Assembly: GCA_019419485.1 (NCBI GenBank)
Contig: DXZV01000032.1
Location: 1-13,999 of the forward strand
Length of the DNA stretch: 13,999 bases
From: Collinsella sp.
GTDB taxonomy: Bacteria > Actinomycetota > Coriobacteriia > Coriobacteriales > Coriobacteriaceae
Direction: 5' to 3'
The position numbers and the translations under genes were made by a program. Position 1 is the first letter of the stretch, and the number at the start of each line of letters is the position of its first letter. Below are positions 6,440-13,644 of the stretch, one piece after another. The notes beneath the pieces are model-generated. The model searched no databases. It saw only the letters and a list, made by a program, of their open reading frames with translations, and was not told the DNA's origin.

Positions 6440-6988
6440 TTATTCCTCCTCCAGGACCACGTGACGGAACACGCCGCCCTCGTAGATGCCGTAGCTATGC
6501 GTACCGTCCTTGGGAATGCTCACGCTGCCGGGATTGAAGAGCCACATGCCCGGGTGCGCGGCGCTCTCCTCGTTGACCTTGATGTGCGTATGGCCGTAGA
6601 CGAGCGCGGAGCCCTCGGGCAGCGCGGGCGCGTGGTCGACGCTGTTGTGCATGCCGGCGCCAAAGACGTGGCCGTGCGTCAGGAACAGCTCACGGCCGGT
6701 CTCGTCAAACAGCGTGGCGTAGTCGGCCATGACCGGGAAATCGAGCACCATCTGGTCGACCTCGGCGTCACAGTTGCCGCGCACCGCGATGATGCGGTCG
6801 GCCAGGGCATTGAGCAGCGGAATCACACGCTTGGGAGCGTAATCGCGCGGCGGGTCGTTACGCGGACCGTGATAGAGCAGGTCGCCCAGCAGGACGATGC
6901 AGTCGGGCTGCTCGGACTCGATGGCGGCGACCAGGCGCTCGGTCCAGTATGCCGAGCCGTGGATGTCGGAGGCGATGAGGTATTTCAT
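6440..6988 (-). CDS. yfcE: YfcE-type metallophosphodiesterase
   Basis: 182 residues, the normal size for YfcE-like calcineurin-fold phosphodiesterases. All five metal-site blocks are present: ASDIHG (6-11, D8 and H10), LLGDLLYHG (33-41, D36), AVRGNCDAEVD (68-78, N72), LTHGHVFG (103-110, H105) and VYGHTHI (130-136). The NPGSVSIPK block (152-160) is also typical. Family members hydrolyse phosphodiesters in vitro; the physiological substrate is unknown. The ATG has AAAGGA seven bases upstream. It stands between the LarC-like gene and mazG, spaced by 56 and 2 bases, so the three are probably one operon. Confidence 0.93.
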   Translation of the reverse strand: MKYLIASDIHGSAYWTERLVAAIESEQPDCIVLLGDLLYHGPRNDPPRDYAPKRVIPLLNALADRIIAVRGNCDAEVDQMVLDFPVMADYATLFDETGRELFLTHGHVFGAGMHNSVDHAPALPEGSALVYGHTHIKVNEESAAHPGMWLFNPGSVSIPKDGTHSYGIYEGGVFRHVVLEEE

Positions 6989-7044
6989 GGTGGTCCTTTC
7001 GGGTGGGGTTGATGTGGCCGGGCGCGGCGCGTCGCTCGGCCGTG

Positions 7045-7530
7045 TTACTCAAATCGCAGTGCCACGGCTTGTGCCGCCTGCATCACGCGCTGGAGCGGCA
7101 CGTTATGCTCGCGAGCGAGGCGGGAGCAGTCTTCGTACTCGGGCGCCGCACGCTCACTACCGTCGGGCAGGGTCGCCACCTTGACGGACACCTCGCCCCA
7201 TGGCGTTGTTACGCGCTCAAAGCGGCGTGGTAGGCAAACGCGCTCCATAACCTGGCGGCGGATGCCATTGGTCGTGGTTTCCAAAAAGATAATCGTCTGT
7301 AGGCGCTCGATATCCTCGTGGGTACAGATTACCTGCAGCTGCCAGCCGGGACGGCCCTTCTTGCAATAGAGGGGCAGCCAGTGCACCTCGCGCGCACCGG
7401 CCTCGCGCAGGCGGTCGGCGGCGTAGGCGAGCACCTCGGGCGACGCGTCGTCGATATCGCATTCCAGCTTGACGATGGTCTCGGGCGCATCGGTCTCGCG
7501 GGACAGCGGAGATTTGCTATCGCATGGCAT
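7045..7530 (-). CDS. larC: Stand-alone LarC C-terminal-domain protein (nickel-pincer cofactor nickel chelatase family)
   Basis: 161 residues matching only the C-terminal part (DUF111/LarC2) of LarC, which inserts nickel into pyridinium-3,5-bisthiocarboxylic acid mononucleotide to complete the NPN cofactor of lactate racemase and related enzymes. Blocks seen: ECDIDDASPE (23-32, usual form NIDDMxPE), PLYCKKGRPG (53-62), FLETTTNGIRR (82-92), TTPWGEVSVK (108-117) and PEYEDC (130-135). Full LarC is roughly 400 residues, so the N-terminal half is absent and no piece of it lies nearby. I chose ATG 7530 because GAAAGGAG precedes it by nine bases; the frame also opens 13 codons earlier at 7569 without a ribosome site. 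Whether it acts on nickel or has been repurposed is unknown. Confidence 0.82.
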   Translation of the reverse strand: MPCDSKSPLSRETDAPETIVKLECDIDDASPEVLAYAADRLREAGAREVHWLPLYCKKGRPGWQLQVICTHEDIERLQTIIFLETTTNGIRRQVMERVCLPRRFERVTTPWGEVSVKVATLPDGSERAAPEYEDCSRLAREHNVPLQRVMQAAQAVALRFE

Positions 7531-7685
7531 ACGGTCCGGCTCCTTTCCGCACGGGCTCGTTTTGTTCATTCAAACGCTAGCACATCGCGGGCGGCGTGGA
7601 TGTGGCGGAGCGCGATGAGCGCGATTTTCCCTGTCCGCAAGAAACCGACACCCCGGCGCGCTCGTCGCATCGAGAGCCGCGCCGC

Positions 7686-7691
7686 TACAAT
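7686..7691 (+). promoter_or_regulatory. -10 candidate for the PHP phosphoesterase gene
   Basis: TACAAT matches the -10 consensus in five of six positions and lies 32 bases before the ATG in a short divergent region. No good -35 element is found 16-18 bases upstream, so support is limited. Confidence 0.35.
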
Positions 7692-7723
7692 GGAGCGAAT
7701 TCGCCTGACGCAAAGGAGCTGCC

Positions 7724-8635
7724 ATGTCTGCTTGCCCGCTGGTCGATTGCCATACCCACACCTCGTTTTCGGACGGGCACGCCTCGTTTGAGGACAACGT
7801 TCGCGCCGCTGCTGCGGCCGGGTGCCACGTCATGGTCTCGACTGACCACCTCACCCTACCCGCCAGCATGGACGCCAACTGCGAAGTGCAGGTTGTCGAG
7901 GGCGACCTGCCGGCACATCGCCTGGCCTTTGAGGACGCCCGCAAGCTTGCCGCGCAGATTGCGCCGGAGCTCGAGCTTATCTATGGCTTTGAATGCGATT
8001 GGTACGAGGGCTGCGAGCCTTTGGTCGAGCGCTGGTCAGCGGGTGCCATAGTGCGCTTGGGCAGTGTGCACTGGACTGGCGATCCGGGCGATATCATGGC
8101 CGGTGCTGCGGGCACGGCGGGGACGGAGGACGTCGCTCGTCCCGATACGCCCGATTCGCTTTGTGGCTGGGTCGACGATGACACCGACCTGCATGTTTGG
8201 GAAAACCTGGGCGTACGCGGCGTGTGGGAGCGCTATGTCGATAACTGGTGCCGCGCCTGTGAAAGCCCGCTTAACTTTGATGTAATGGCCCACCCCGACC
8301 TGGTCATGCGCTTTTCGAAGGAAGGCTTTGCGCCCGACTTTGACCCCGCGCCATTCTGGGAGCAGATGGCAGAGTGTGCACACGACACGGGCCGCCGCGT
8401 TGAGGTCTCGACTGCCGCGCCGCGCAAGGGGCTCGACGACTACTACCCCGCGACCGGATTGCTGCGTTGCTTTGCCCATGCCGAGGTGCCCATTACCTTT
8501 GGTTCGGATGCGCACCGCGCCTGCGATATCTGCTGGAACATCCGCGAGGCCCAGGCCCACGCCTACGACTGTGGCTATCGAACCTTCGACATCCCCCACC
8601 TCACCGGAGAATGGGAGCCCACGCCCCTCGCCTAA
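7724..8635 (+). CDS. PHP-domain phosphoesterase, candidate histidinol-phosphatase
   Basis: 303 residues spanning one PHP (polymerase and histidinol phosphatase) domain. Metal-binding blocks appear in the expected order: DCHTHTSFSDG (8-18), STDH (39-42), FECDW (89-93, E90), LGSVHW (112-117, H116), AHPDL (189-193, H190) and GSDAH (260-264). GSVHW is close to the GSVHH/GSIHY block of HisK/HisJ-type histidinol-phosphatases, and family size is about 260-300 residues. The ATG has AAAGGAG six bases upstream. It converges on the his operon, which has no hisN- or hisB-N-type phosphatase in view, so conversion of histidinol phosphate to histidinol is a reasonable role. Another phosphoester substrate cannot be excluded. 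A repeat element starts two bases after its stop codon. Confidence 0.85.
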   Translation: MSACPLVDCHTHTSFSDGHASFEDNVRAAAAAGCHVMVSTDHLTLPASMDANCEVQVVEGDLPAHRLAFEDARKLAAQIAPELELIYGFECDWYEGCEPLVERWSAGAIVRLGSVHWTGDPGDIMAGAAGTAGTEDVARPDTPDSLCGWVDDDTDLHVWENLGVRGVWERYVDNWCRACESPLNFDVMAHPDLVMRFSKEGFAPDFDPAPFWEQMAECAHDTGRRVEVSTAAPRKGLDDYYPATGLLRCFAHAEVPITFGSDAHRACDICWNIREAQAHAYDCGYRTFDIPHLTGEWEPTPLA

Positions 8636-8636
8636 G

Positions 8637-8949
8637 ACTAGTCGTTGGGGACACTCTTCACAAATGACCCCTTGGGGACGGAGGAAAACAGGTCGTTTTG
8701 CTCACCACCGACGCCCGTGCAACACCACCCGCCAAAAAGAACGCCCGTTTACTACGATGAACCGCAAACCTCCGACCATCGGCTTAATGTGGAAAATAAA
8801 ACCGCAGGTAGAAGCGTTGACGATTTGCTCAAAATCGACGTGTGGTCAGCAGATCCAGTTTCATCGTAGTAATTGGGCATGCTATTTGGCAGCGCCGGCA
8901 AAGACTGTCCCAAACGACTAGTCGTTTAAGAATGTCCCCAATGACTAGT
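8637..8949. mobile_element. MITE-like element of about 313 bp with 22-bp terminal inverted repeats
   Basis: The left end (8637-8658) starts ACTAGTCGTTGGGGACA. The right end (8928-8949), read on the minus strand, starts ACTAGTCATTGGGGACA. The two 22-base ends match at 20 positions. Inside are a perfect 13-bp inverted repeat, TTACTACGATGAA (8749-8761) with TTCATCGTAGTAA (8860-8872), a hairpin CGATTT/AAATCG (8821-8837), and a 16-bp palindrome. No transposase or credible open frame fits. The right end supplies the hisE stop codon. A non-autonomous element mobilised in trans is the simplest reading; a conserved structured RNA is the alternative. This accounts for the whole gap between the PHP gene and hisE. 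Confidence 0.72.
8912..8927. repeat. Perfect 16-bp palindrome AAACGACTAGTCGTTT
   Basis: It lies inside the element, 18 bases beyond the end of hisE and next to the right terminal repeat, and repeats the ACTAGTCGTT word found at the left end. It is preceded by CTGTCCC. It could be a protein-binding site or part of a nested end. No T-run follows on the his transcript strand, so a classic terminator is unlikely. Confidence 0.7.
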
Positions 8950-9262
8950 GGCGGCGGGCGTTGAGTTCGCCGGCCAGCTCATCGAGGGTGATGCCGTAGC
9001 GCTCGAGCGTCACGAGCAGGTGGTAGATTAGGTCGCCGGCCTCGTAGCGGATGTGGTCGTGATCGTTATCCTTGCAGGCCATGATGACCTCGCTCGCCTC
9101 CTCGGCAAGCTTCTTGAGCAGCTCGTCCTCGACATCGGTCAGCAGGCGAGCGGTATAGCTCTCCTGCGGCGATGCGTCGCGACGGCCGTGAATCACCCCA
9201 GCGAGCCCCGTCAGCGTCTCACCGATATTTCCATCCTGAACATTCGCGGTGCGCACACCCAT
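8945..9262 (-). CDS. hisE: Phosphoribosyl-ATP pyrophosphatase
   Basis: 105 residues, a MazG-like all-alpha enzyme that converts PR-ATP to PR-AMP in the second step of histidine synthesis. Key blocks are KKLAEEASEVIMACK (50-64), with the acidic metal ligands E54, E55 and E58, and YEAGDLIYH (73-81) with E74 and D77. The ATG has GAAAGGA seven bases upstream. It is a separate polypeptide from HisI, 46 bases downstream of it, and the last gene of the operon. The final codon is followed by a TAG that lies within the terminal repeat of the adjacent element, so the natural C-terminus may have been set by that insertion. Confidence 0.95.
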   Translation of the reverse strand: MGVRTANVQDGNIGETLTGLAGVIHGRRDASPQESYTARLLTDVEDELLKKLAEEASEVIMACKDNDHDHIRYEAGDLIYHLLVTLERYGITLDELAGELNARRH

Positions 9263-9308
9263 GGTTCAATCCTTTCTGGTTGGCCAAGCGCCTGGTCAAG
9301 CGCCCGCC

Positions 9309-9638
9309 CTACGCGAGTTTTCTAAAGAAGCAGGTACGGTTGCCGGTATGGCAGGCCGGACCCGGCGAGTCGACCTTGACCAGCAGCGTATCGCTATCGC
9401 AGTCGGCCCAGAGCTCCTTGACCTCCTGCATATTGCCGCTCGTCGCGCCCTTGTTCCAGAGCTCCTGGCGGCTGCGGCTCCAAAACCACGTGGTACCGGT
9501 CTTGAGCGTCAGCCCCACCGATTCCTCGTTCATCCAAGCAACCATAAGCACCTCACCGGTGTCATACTGCTGAACCACACAAGGAATCAGCCCACGGTCG
9601 TCGTATTTGAGCTCTGCCGCGGTTGTCACTTGCTCCAT
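9309..9638 (-). CDS. hisI: Phosphoribosyl-AMP cyclohydrolase
   Basis: 109 residues, a monofunctional HisI that opens the adenine ring of PR-AMP. Metal-binding residues are visible in WADCDSDTLLVKV (77-89, D79, C80, D81, D83) and ACHTGNRTCFF (95-105, C96 and C103). WFWSRSRQELWNKGATSGN (51-69) is the conserved core. The start codon directly follows the hisF stop (TAAATG), so translation is probably coupled. The HisE function is encoded by the next gene rather than fused. Confidence 0.97.
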   Translation of the reverse strand: MEQVTTAAELKYDDRGLIPCVVQQYDTGEVLMVAWMNEESVGLTLKTGTTWFWSRSRQELWNKGATSGNMQEVKELWADCDSDTLLVKVDSPGPACHTGNRTCFFRKLA

Positions 9639-10421
9639 TTAGAAGTCCAATCTCACAGGTATTCCCTGGCTGGCCATGTATTCTTTGACTTCGCGGATGC
9701 TGAAGGTCCCAAAGTGAAAGACACTTGCTGCCAGCACGGCATCGGCTTCACCCTCGATCACGCCCTCGGCAAAATGCTCGAGCGTGCCCACGCCGCCGCT
9801 TGCGATCACCGGGATCGGCACCGCGCGCGCCACGGCGCGGGTGAGTGCCAGGTCGAAGCCAGCCTTGGTGCCGTCGCGATCCATGCTGGTGAGCAAGATC
9901 TCACCGGCGCCGCGACGAGCCGCTTCCTCGGCCCACGCCACCGCATCGATACCCGTGGCGTTACGGCCGCCCGCGGTAAAGACCTCCCACTTGTCGGCTC
10001 CCGGCTCACCGGGCAAACCAACACGCTTGGCATCGATTGCCACGACCACGGCCTGGCTGCCAAATGCAGCAGCAGCTTGGCTGACCAGCGACGGATCGCG
10101 CACGGCAGCAGAGTTGAGCGACACCTTATCGGCACCGGCAGCCACCATGGTTCGCATGCCCGTCAGGTCACGAAAACCGCCGCCCACGGTATAGGGAATG
10201 GCCAACTCCTCGGCCGCATGCGCCGCCATCTCAATGGTCGTCGCACGGTTGTCGCTCGTCGCAGTGATGTCCAGGAACACGACTTCGTCCGCGCCCTCGC
10301 GGTCGTAGGCGCGCGCCAGCTCCACCGGATCGCCCGCATCGCGCAGACTCACAAAGTTGACGCCCTTGACCACGCGGCCGTCCTTAACGTCCAGACAGGG
10401 AATCACACGCTTGGTAAGCAT
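9639..10421 (-). CDS. hisF: Imidazole glycerol phosphate synthase, cyclase subunit
   Basis: 260-residue TIM-barrel subunit that uses ammonia from HisH to turn PRFAR into imidazole glycerol phosphate and AICAR. The catalytic aspartates are D11 in VIPCLDVKDGRVVKG (6-20) and D130 in VVVAIDAKR (125-133). Also present are TVGGGFRD (78-85) with a phosphate loop, and ASGGVGTLEHF near the C-terminal phosphate site. Length is usual. The ATG has GGAGGAG upstream and lies three bases after the hisA stop codon. Confidence 0.98.
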   Translation of the reverse strand: MLTKRVIPCLDVKDGRVVKGVNFVSLRDAGDPVELARAYDREGADEVVFLDITATSDNRATTIEMAAHAAEELAIPYTVGGGFRDLTGMRTMVAAGADKVSLNSAAVRDPSLVSQAAAAFGSQAVVVAIDAKRVGLPGEPGADKWEVFTAGGRNATGIDAVAWAEEAARRGAGEILLTSMDRDGTKAGFDLALTRAVARAVPIPVIASGGVGTLEHFAEGVIEGEADAVLAASVFHFGTFSIREVKEYMASQGIPVRLDF

Positions 10422-10424
10422 GGG

Positions 10425-11168
10425 CTACTCCTCCCCTCGGGCGGCGGCCAGCGCCTGTGCCAGCGTAAAGTTGCCCTCGTAGAGCGCGCGACCGGTGATC
10501 GCACCCTCAATAGCATCCTCACCCACCGCGGCAAGCGCGCAGATATCGTCGAGTGTCGAGATGCCACCCGAAGCCATGACGGGAAAACCCGCAACCTCGG
10601 CCACATGGCGATACGCCGCCACGTCGATGCCCGTCTGCATGCCATCGCGCGCGATGTCGGTGTACACCAGATGCTTAAAGCTCAGCTCGGAAAGCTGCGT
10701 CACCGCATCATCGAGCGCCACGCCCGCGCCATCGCGCCAGCCGTTCACCTTGACCTGGCCGTCACGGGCGGCGATGTCTGCCACCAGCAGCTCGCCAAAG
10801 CCGCGCGCTGCCACCTCGGCAAAACCCGGCTCGGTCACCAGCACGGTCCCCAGCGCAATACGGCGCGCGCCATAGCCGGCCAGCTCGTCGATGCGTGCGA
10901 GCGAGCGGACGCCGCCGCCCACGTCCACGGACAGACCGTCGACGCCGCAGATAGCCTTGATCGCCGTCGAGTTGGCAGCGCATGCGTCCTCATCCTCGCC
11001 AAAGGCAGCGGACAGGTCGACGACATGCACCCAGTTCGCACCCTGCTCGGCAAAGGAGCGGGCAACGGCCACGGGGTCGTCGGAATATACCTTGCAGCGG
11101 CTCCGGTCGCCGCGCTCCAGGCGCACGACCTTGCCGCCGATCAAATCGATTGCGGGAAACAGAATCAT
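10425..11168 (-). CDS. hisA: ProFAR isomerase (phosphoribosylformimino-AICAR-phosphate isomerase)
   Basis: 247-residue TIM barrel catalysing the Amadori-type isomerisation of ProFAR to PRFAR. Catalytic D8 is in LFPAIDLIGGKVVRL (3-17), and D131 is in LLVADIAARDGQVKVNGW (127-144). VDVGGGVRS (81-89), TDIARDGMQTG and ASGGIST are family blocks. Actinobacterial PriA enzymes also act in tryptophan synthesis, and that dual role cannot be decided by eye here. The start codon overlaps the hisH stop (ATGA), so translation is coupled. Confidence 0.97.
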   Translation of the reverse strand: MILFPAIDLIGGKVVRLERGDRSRCKVYSDDPVAVARSFAEQGANWVHVVDLSAAFGEDEDACAANSTAIKAICGVDGLSVDVGGGVRSLARIDELAGYGARRIALGTVLVTEPGFAEVAARGFGELLVADIAARDGQVKVNGWRDGAGVALDDAVTQLSELSFKHLVYTDIARDGMQTGIDVAAYRHVAEVAGFPVMASGGISTLDDICALAAVGEDAIEGAITGRALYEGNFTLAQALAAARGEE

Positions 11169-11860
11169 CGGCCGGCCTCCTCGACGATGTTGACGAAGTT
11201 CTTAAGGATGCGCTGTCCCAGCGCGGAGGATTTCTCGGGATGGAACTGGCAGCCCCACACGTTGCCGTGGCGCACGATGCACGGGAAGCTCCGCGTGTAG
11301 TGCGTGCGCGCCAGAACATCGGCGGCATCGACATCGTCGGCCACCGCATAGCTGTGGGTGAAGTACATGTTGGCGCCCTCGGCAAAACCGGCGAGCAATG
11401 GATCGGCCGCGCCGGCGGGCGTCATGTGCACCTGGTCCCAGCCCACGTGCGGCACCTTCAGGCGACTCGATTCCAAGCGCGTGCACGAGCCGCGCATAAT
11501 GCCCAGGCCATCGACCCAGGGACCGCCGGCCTGCTCGGAGGCATCGTCGTCCGCGCCCTCGTCCGCCGGCACGCCCTCGTCGCCGCGTTCAAAAAACAGC
11601 TGAAGGCCCAGGCAGATGCCGAGCAGAGGAGTTCCGGCGGCAACGGCGTCAAGCACGGCCGCCTCCTCGCCGCTCTGGCGCATAAAGGCGATCGCGTCAT
11701 AGAACGCGCCCACGCCCGGGATGACCAGGCCATCGGCCTTGCGGATCTGTTCCGGATCATCCGACGTGCAGGCAGCGGCACCGGCGCGCGCAAGCCCGCG
11801 CACGACGCTCGACAAGTTGCCCTTGTGGTAGTCGACCACCACGATCTTCGGTTCGCCCAC
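11165..11860 (-). CDS. hisH: Imidazole glycerol phosphate synthase, glutaminase subunit
   Basis: 231-residue class I glutamine amidotransferase that feeds ammonia to HisF. The triad is C83 in GICLGLQLFF (81-90) with H207 and E209 in QFHPEKSS (205-212). PGVGAFYDA (48-56) is the oxyanion-loop region. The start is GTG at 11860, chosen because AAGGAGG stands five bases upstream. A segment rich in Asp, Glu and Ala at about 96-112 (GVPADEGADDDASEQAG) makes the protein longer than the roughly 200-210 residues usual for HisH; it sits where homologues have a short surface loop. It follows hisB after a 79-base gap with a hairpin. Confidence 0.96.
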   Translation of the reverse strand: MGEPKIVVVDYHKGNLSSVVRGLARAGAAACTSDDPEQIRKADGLVIPGVGAFYDAIAFMRQSGEEAAVLDAVAAGTPLLGICLGLQLFFERGDEGVPADEGADDDASEQAGGPWVDGLGIMRGSCTRLESSRLKVPHVGWDQVHMTPAGAADPLLAGFAEGANMYFTHSYAVADDVDAADVLARTHYTRSFPCIVRHGNVWGCQFHPEKSSALGQRILKNFVNIVEEAGR

Positions 11861-11885
11861 GCGACCCTCCTTTTTCCATCATCCA

Positions 11886-11924
11886 AAACCACCACAAAGG
11901 GGACAGGCACCTTTGTGGTGGTTT
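11886..11924. repeat. 15-bp inverted repeat around GGACAGGCA, inside the his operon
   Basis: AAACCACCACAAAGG (11886-11900) pairs perfectly with CCTTTGTGGTGGTTT (11910-11924). The loop includes GGACAGGCA, so the unit reads GGGGACAGGCACC at its centre, a word I associate with dispersed REP-type palindromes. It fills most of the 79-base hisB-hisH gap. On the operon strand the stem is followed only by TGG after TTTT, so it might attenuate or stabilise the transcript rather than stop it fully. Confidence 0.85.
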
Positions 11925-11939
11925 CTGCCTATATGGCGG

Positions 11940-12527
11940 TTACAGTGAGCCCTTGGTGCTGGGGATTCCTTGGACGCGGGGATCAAGCTCGCAGGCGTGG
12001 CGCATCGTGCGGCCCACGGCCTTAAAGGCGGCCTCGATAATGTGATGCGAGTTGCCGCCCGCCAGCTCGCGCACATGCAGCGTGAGCTTAGCATCGCGCG
12101 CAAAGGCATAGAAGAACTCGACGGCCAGCTCGGTATCAAAGCTGCCCACGCGCTCGGTCGGCACGGGCAGATCGCAATAGGCCTGCCCGCGACCCGAGAT
12201 ATCAACGGCGGCCATCACGAGCGTCTCGTCCATGGCAATCGCCGCATCGGCAAAGCGCGTAATGCCCGCCTTGTCACCCAGTGCCTGGCAAAACGCCTCG
12301 CCCAGCACAATGCCCGTGTCCTCGACGGTGTGGTGCGCGTCGACCTCCACATCGCCCATCGCATGTACCGTCAAATCGAACAGGCCATGGCGGCCAAAGG
12401 CGTTGAGCATGTGGTCGAAAAACGGCACGCCGGTCGAGATATCGCACACGCCGGATCCGTCCAGATCGAGCCTAACGACAATGTCGGTCTCGCCCGTCTT
12501 GCGGGTCACCTCGACATAACGGCCCAT
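11940..12527 (-). CDS. hisB: Imidazoleglycerol-phosphate dehydratase (monofunctional)
   Basis: 195 residues, the normal size for a dehydratase without the histidinol-phosphatase domain seen in enterobacterial HisB. Manganese-site blocks DAHHTVED (63-70) and NSHHIIEA (159-166) are intact, as are GVPFFDHML (33-41) and the terminal STKGSL. It forms imidazole acetol phosphate. The ATG immediately follows the hisC stop codon (TAGATG), with AAGGAGGAG about six bases upstream. Lack of a fused phosphatase means that step must come from another gene. Confidence 0.98.
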   Translation of the reverse strand: MGRYVEVTRKTGETDIVVRLDLDGSGVCDISTGVPFFDHMLNAFGRHGLFDLTVHAMGDVEVDAHHTVEDTGIVLGEAFCQALGDKAGITRFADAAIAMDETLVMAAVDISGRGQAYCDLPVPTERVGSFDTELAVEFFYAFARDAKLTLHVRELAGGNSHHIIEAAFKAVGRTMRHACELDPRVQGIPSTKGSL

Positions 12528-13643
12528 CTACATCTCCTCCTTCACCAGCGCGGCAAACGCTGCCAGCACCTCGTCGTTTTCCTGCGGGATACCCACGGTA
12601 ATGCGCAGACAGTCCGCAAGCCCCGGCGCGTAGCTAAAGTCACGCACCAAAATCGAATACTCATCGCGCAGACGCTCGCGCACGCGCGTGGCGTGCGGCG
12701 TGCGCACGAGCACAAAGTTTGCTGCGCTCGGCCACGCCTCCACGGGCAGGCCCTCGGCAGCCATTGCGCGCAGGGCGCACAGCTCGCGTTCGCGCTCGGA
12801 TGCAACTTGCGCCACCACGGGCGCATACGCATCGCGGGCACGCACGCAGGCAAGCGCCGCGGCCTGGCTCAGCACGTTGACTGAATAGATCTGGCGAATC
12901 GCCGCGAACACGTCGATGACCTCGGGGGTCGCGATCACGTAGCCCAGACGCGTGCCGGCGGCGCCAAACGCCTTGGACAGCGTATGCAAAATCACCAGGT
13001 TAGGATGCTCGGCGATAAGCCCTTGCGCCGTGGTGGCCGCGCCAAACGAATCGTCGGCAAACTCCACGTAGGCCTCGTCGACCATCACCATGCCGGGGCA
13101 GGCATCGCACAGGGCCGCGATAAAGTCGAGCGGCGCCACGTCGCCCGTAGGATTGTTGGGCGAGGTCACAATCGCCAAGTTGCACTCGGGTGCGGCCGCG
13201 AGCACAGCCGCCTGGTCGAGCTCAAAAGTTGCCGGGTCGCGCCACACGTCGCGCACCTCGGTCTGACAGAGCGACGCAAAGAACGCGTACTCGCTAAAGC
13301 ACGGCGGGCAGTTAAGCAGGGTCCGCCCCGCGCCGCCAAACGCCAACAGGTAGTTATAGAGCAGCTCGTCGCCGCCGTTGCCCACGCAGACATTCTCGCG
13401 CGCCACACCATGCCAAGCGGCCAGCTCGTCGCGCAGATCGTTGGACATGGGATCGGGATAACGGTTGAGCGGCGTGGCAGCCAGGGCGGTGTCGACCGCC
13501 TCGCGCACGCCAGCCGGCATGGGATAGGTGTTCTCGTTGGCCGAAAGGTTGATGCGCGTGGGCGTAAAGTTGGGATCGTAGGGCTCAATGCCGGCCAAGT
13601 GGGGCTGGACGAGCTCCTTCATACGGGGCGTGAGCTCGGCCAT
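12528..13643 (-). CDS. hisC: Histidinol-phosphate aminotransferase
   Basis: 371-residue fold-type I PLP enzyme converting imidazole acetol phosphate and glutamate to histidinol phosphate. Visible are LSANENTYP (33-41), the cofactor-phosphate block GNGGDELL (88-95), SPNNPTG (161-167), MVDEAYVEF (187-195, D189) and the Schiff-base lysine K224 in HTLSKAFGAAGTRLGY (220-235). The ATG at 13643 was chosen because AAGGAGG stands six bases upstream and the hisD stop lies one base away. The open frame continues further upstream but would overlap hisD out of phase. Confidence 0.97.
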   Translation of the reverse strand: MAELTPRMKELVQPHLAGIEPYDPNFTPTRINLSANENTYPMPAGVREAVDTALAATPLNRYPDPMSNDLRDELAAWHGVARENVCVGNGGDELLYNYLLAFGGAGRTLLNCPPCFSEYAFFASLCQTEVRDVWRDPATFELDQAAVLAAAPECNLAIVTSPNNPTGDVAPLDFIAALCDACPGMVMVDEAYVEFADDSFGAATTAQGLIAEHPNLVILHTLSKAFGAAGTRLGYVIATPEVIDVFAAIRQIYSVNVLSQAAALACVRARDAYAPVVAQVASERERELCALRAMAAEGLPVEAWPSAANFVLVRTPHATRVRERLRDEYSILVRDFSYAPGLADCLRITVGIPQENDEVLAAFAALVKEEM

Positions 13644-13644
13644 A

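Noticed and set aside
7531..7569. Upstream ATG (7569) as start of the LarC-like protein
   Set aside because: No ribosome-binding sequence precedes it, and those 13 codons contain the strong GAAAGGAG that serves ATG 7530.
8752..8880. Minus-strand 42-residue frame inside the 313-bp element, starting MPNYYDETG
   Set aside because: There is no ribosome-binding site, and the start and stop fall in the two arms of the internal inverted repeat, so the frame is probably accidental.
9249..11300. Plus-strand open frame of 683 codons opposite hisI, hisF and hisA
   Set aside because: Antisense to three genes with clear catalytic motifs. The His/Arg/Gly-rich composition is typical of a complementary-frame shadow.
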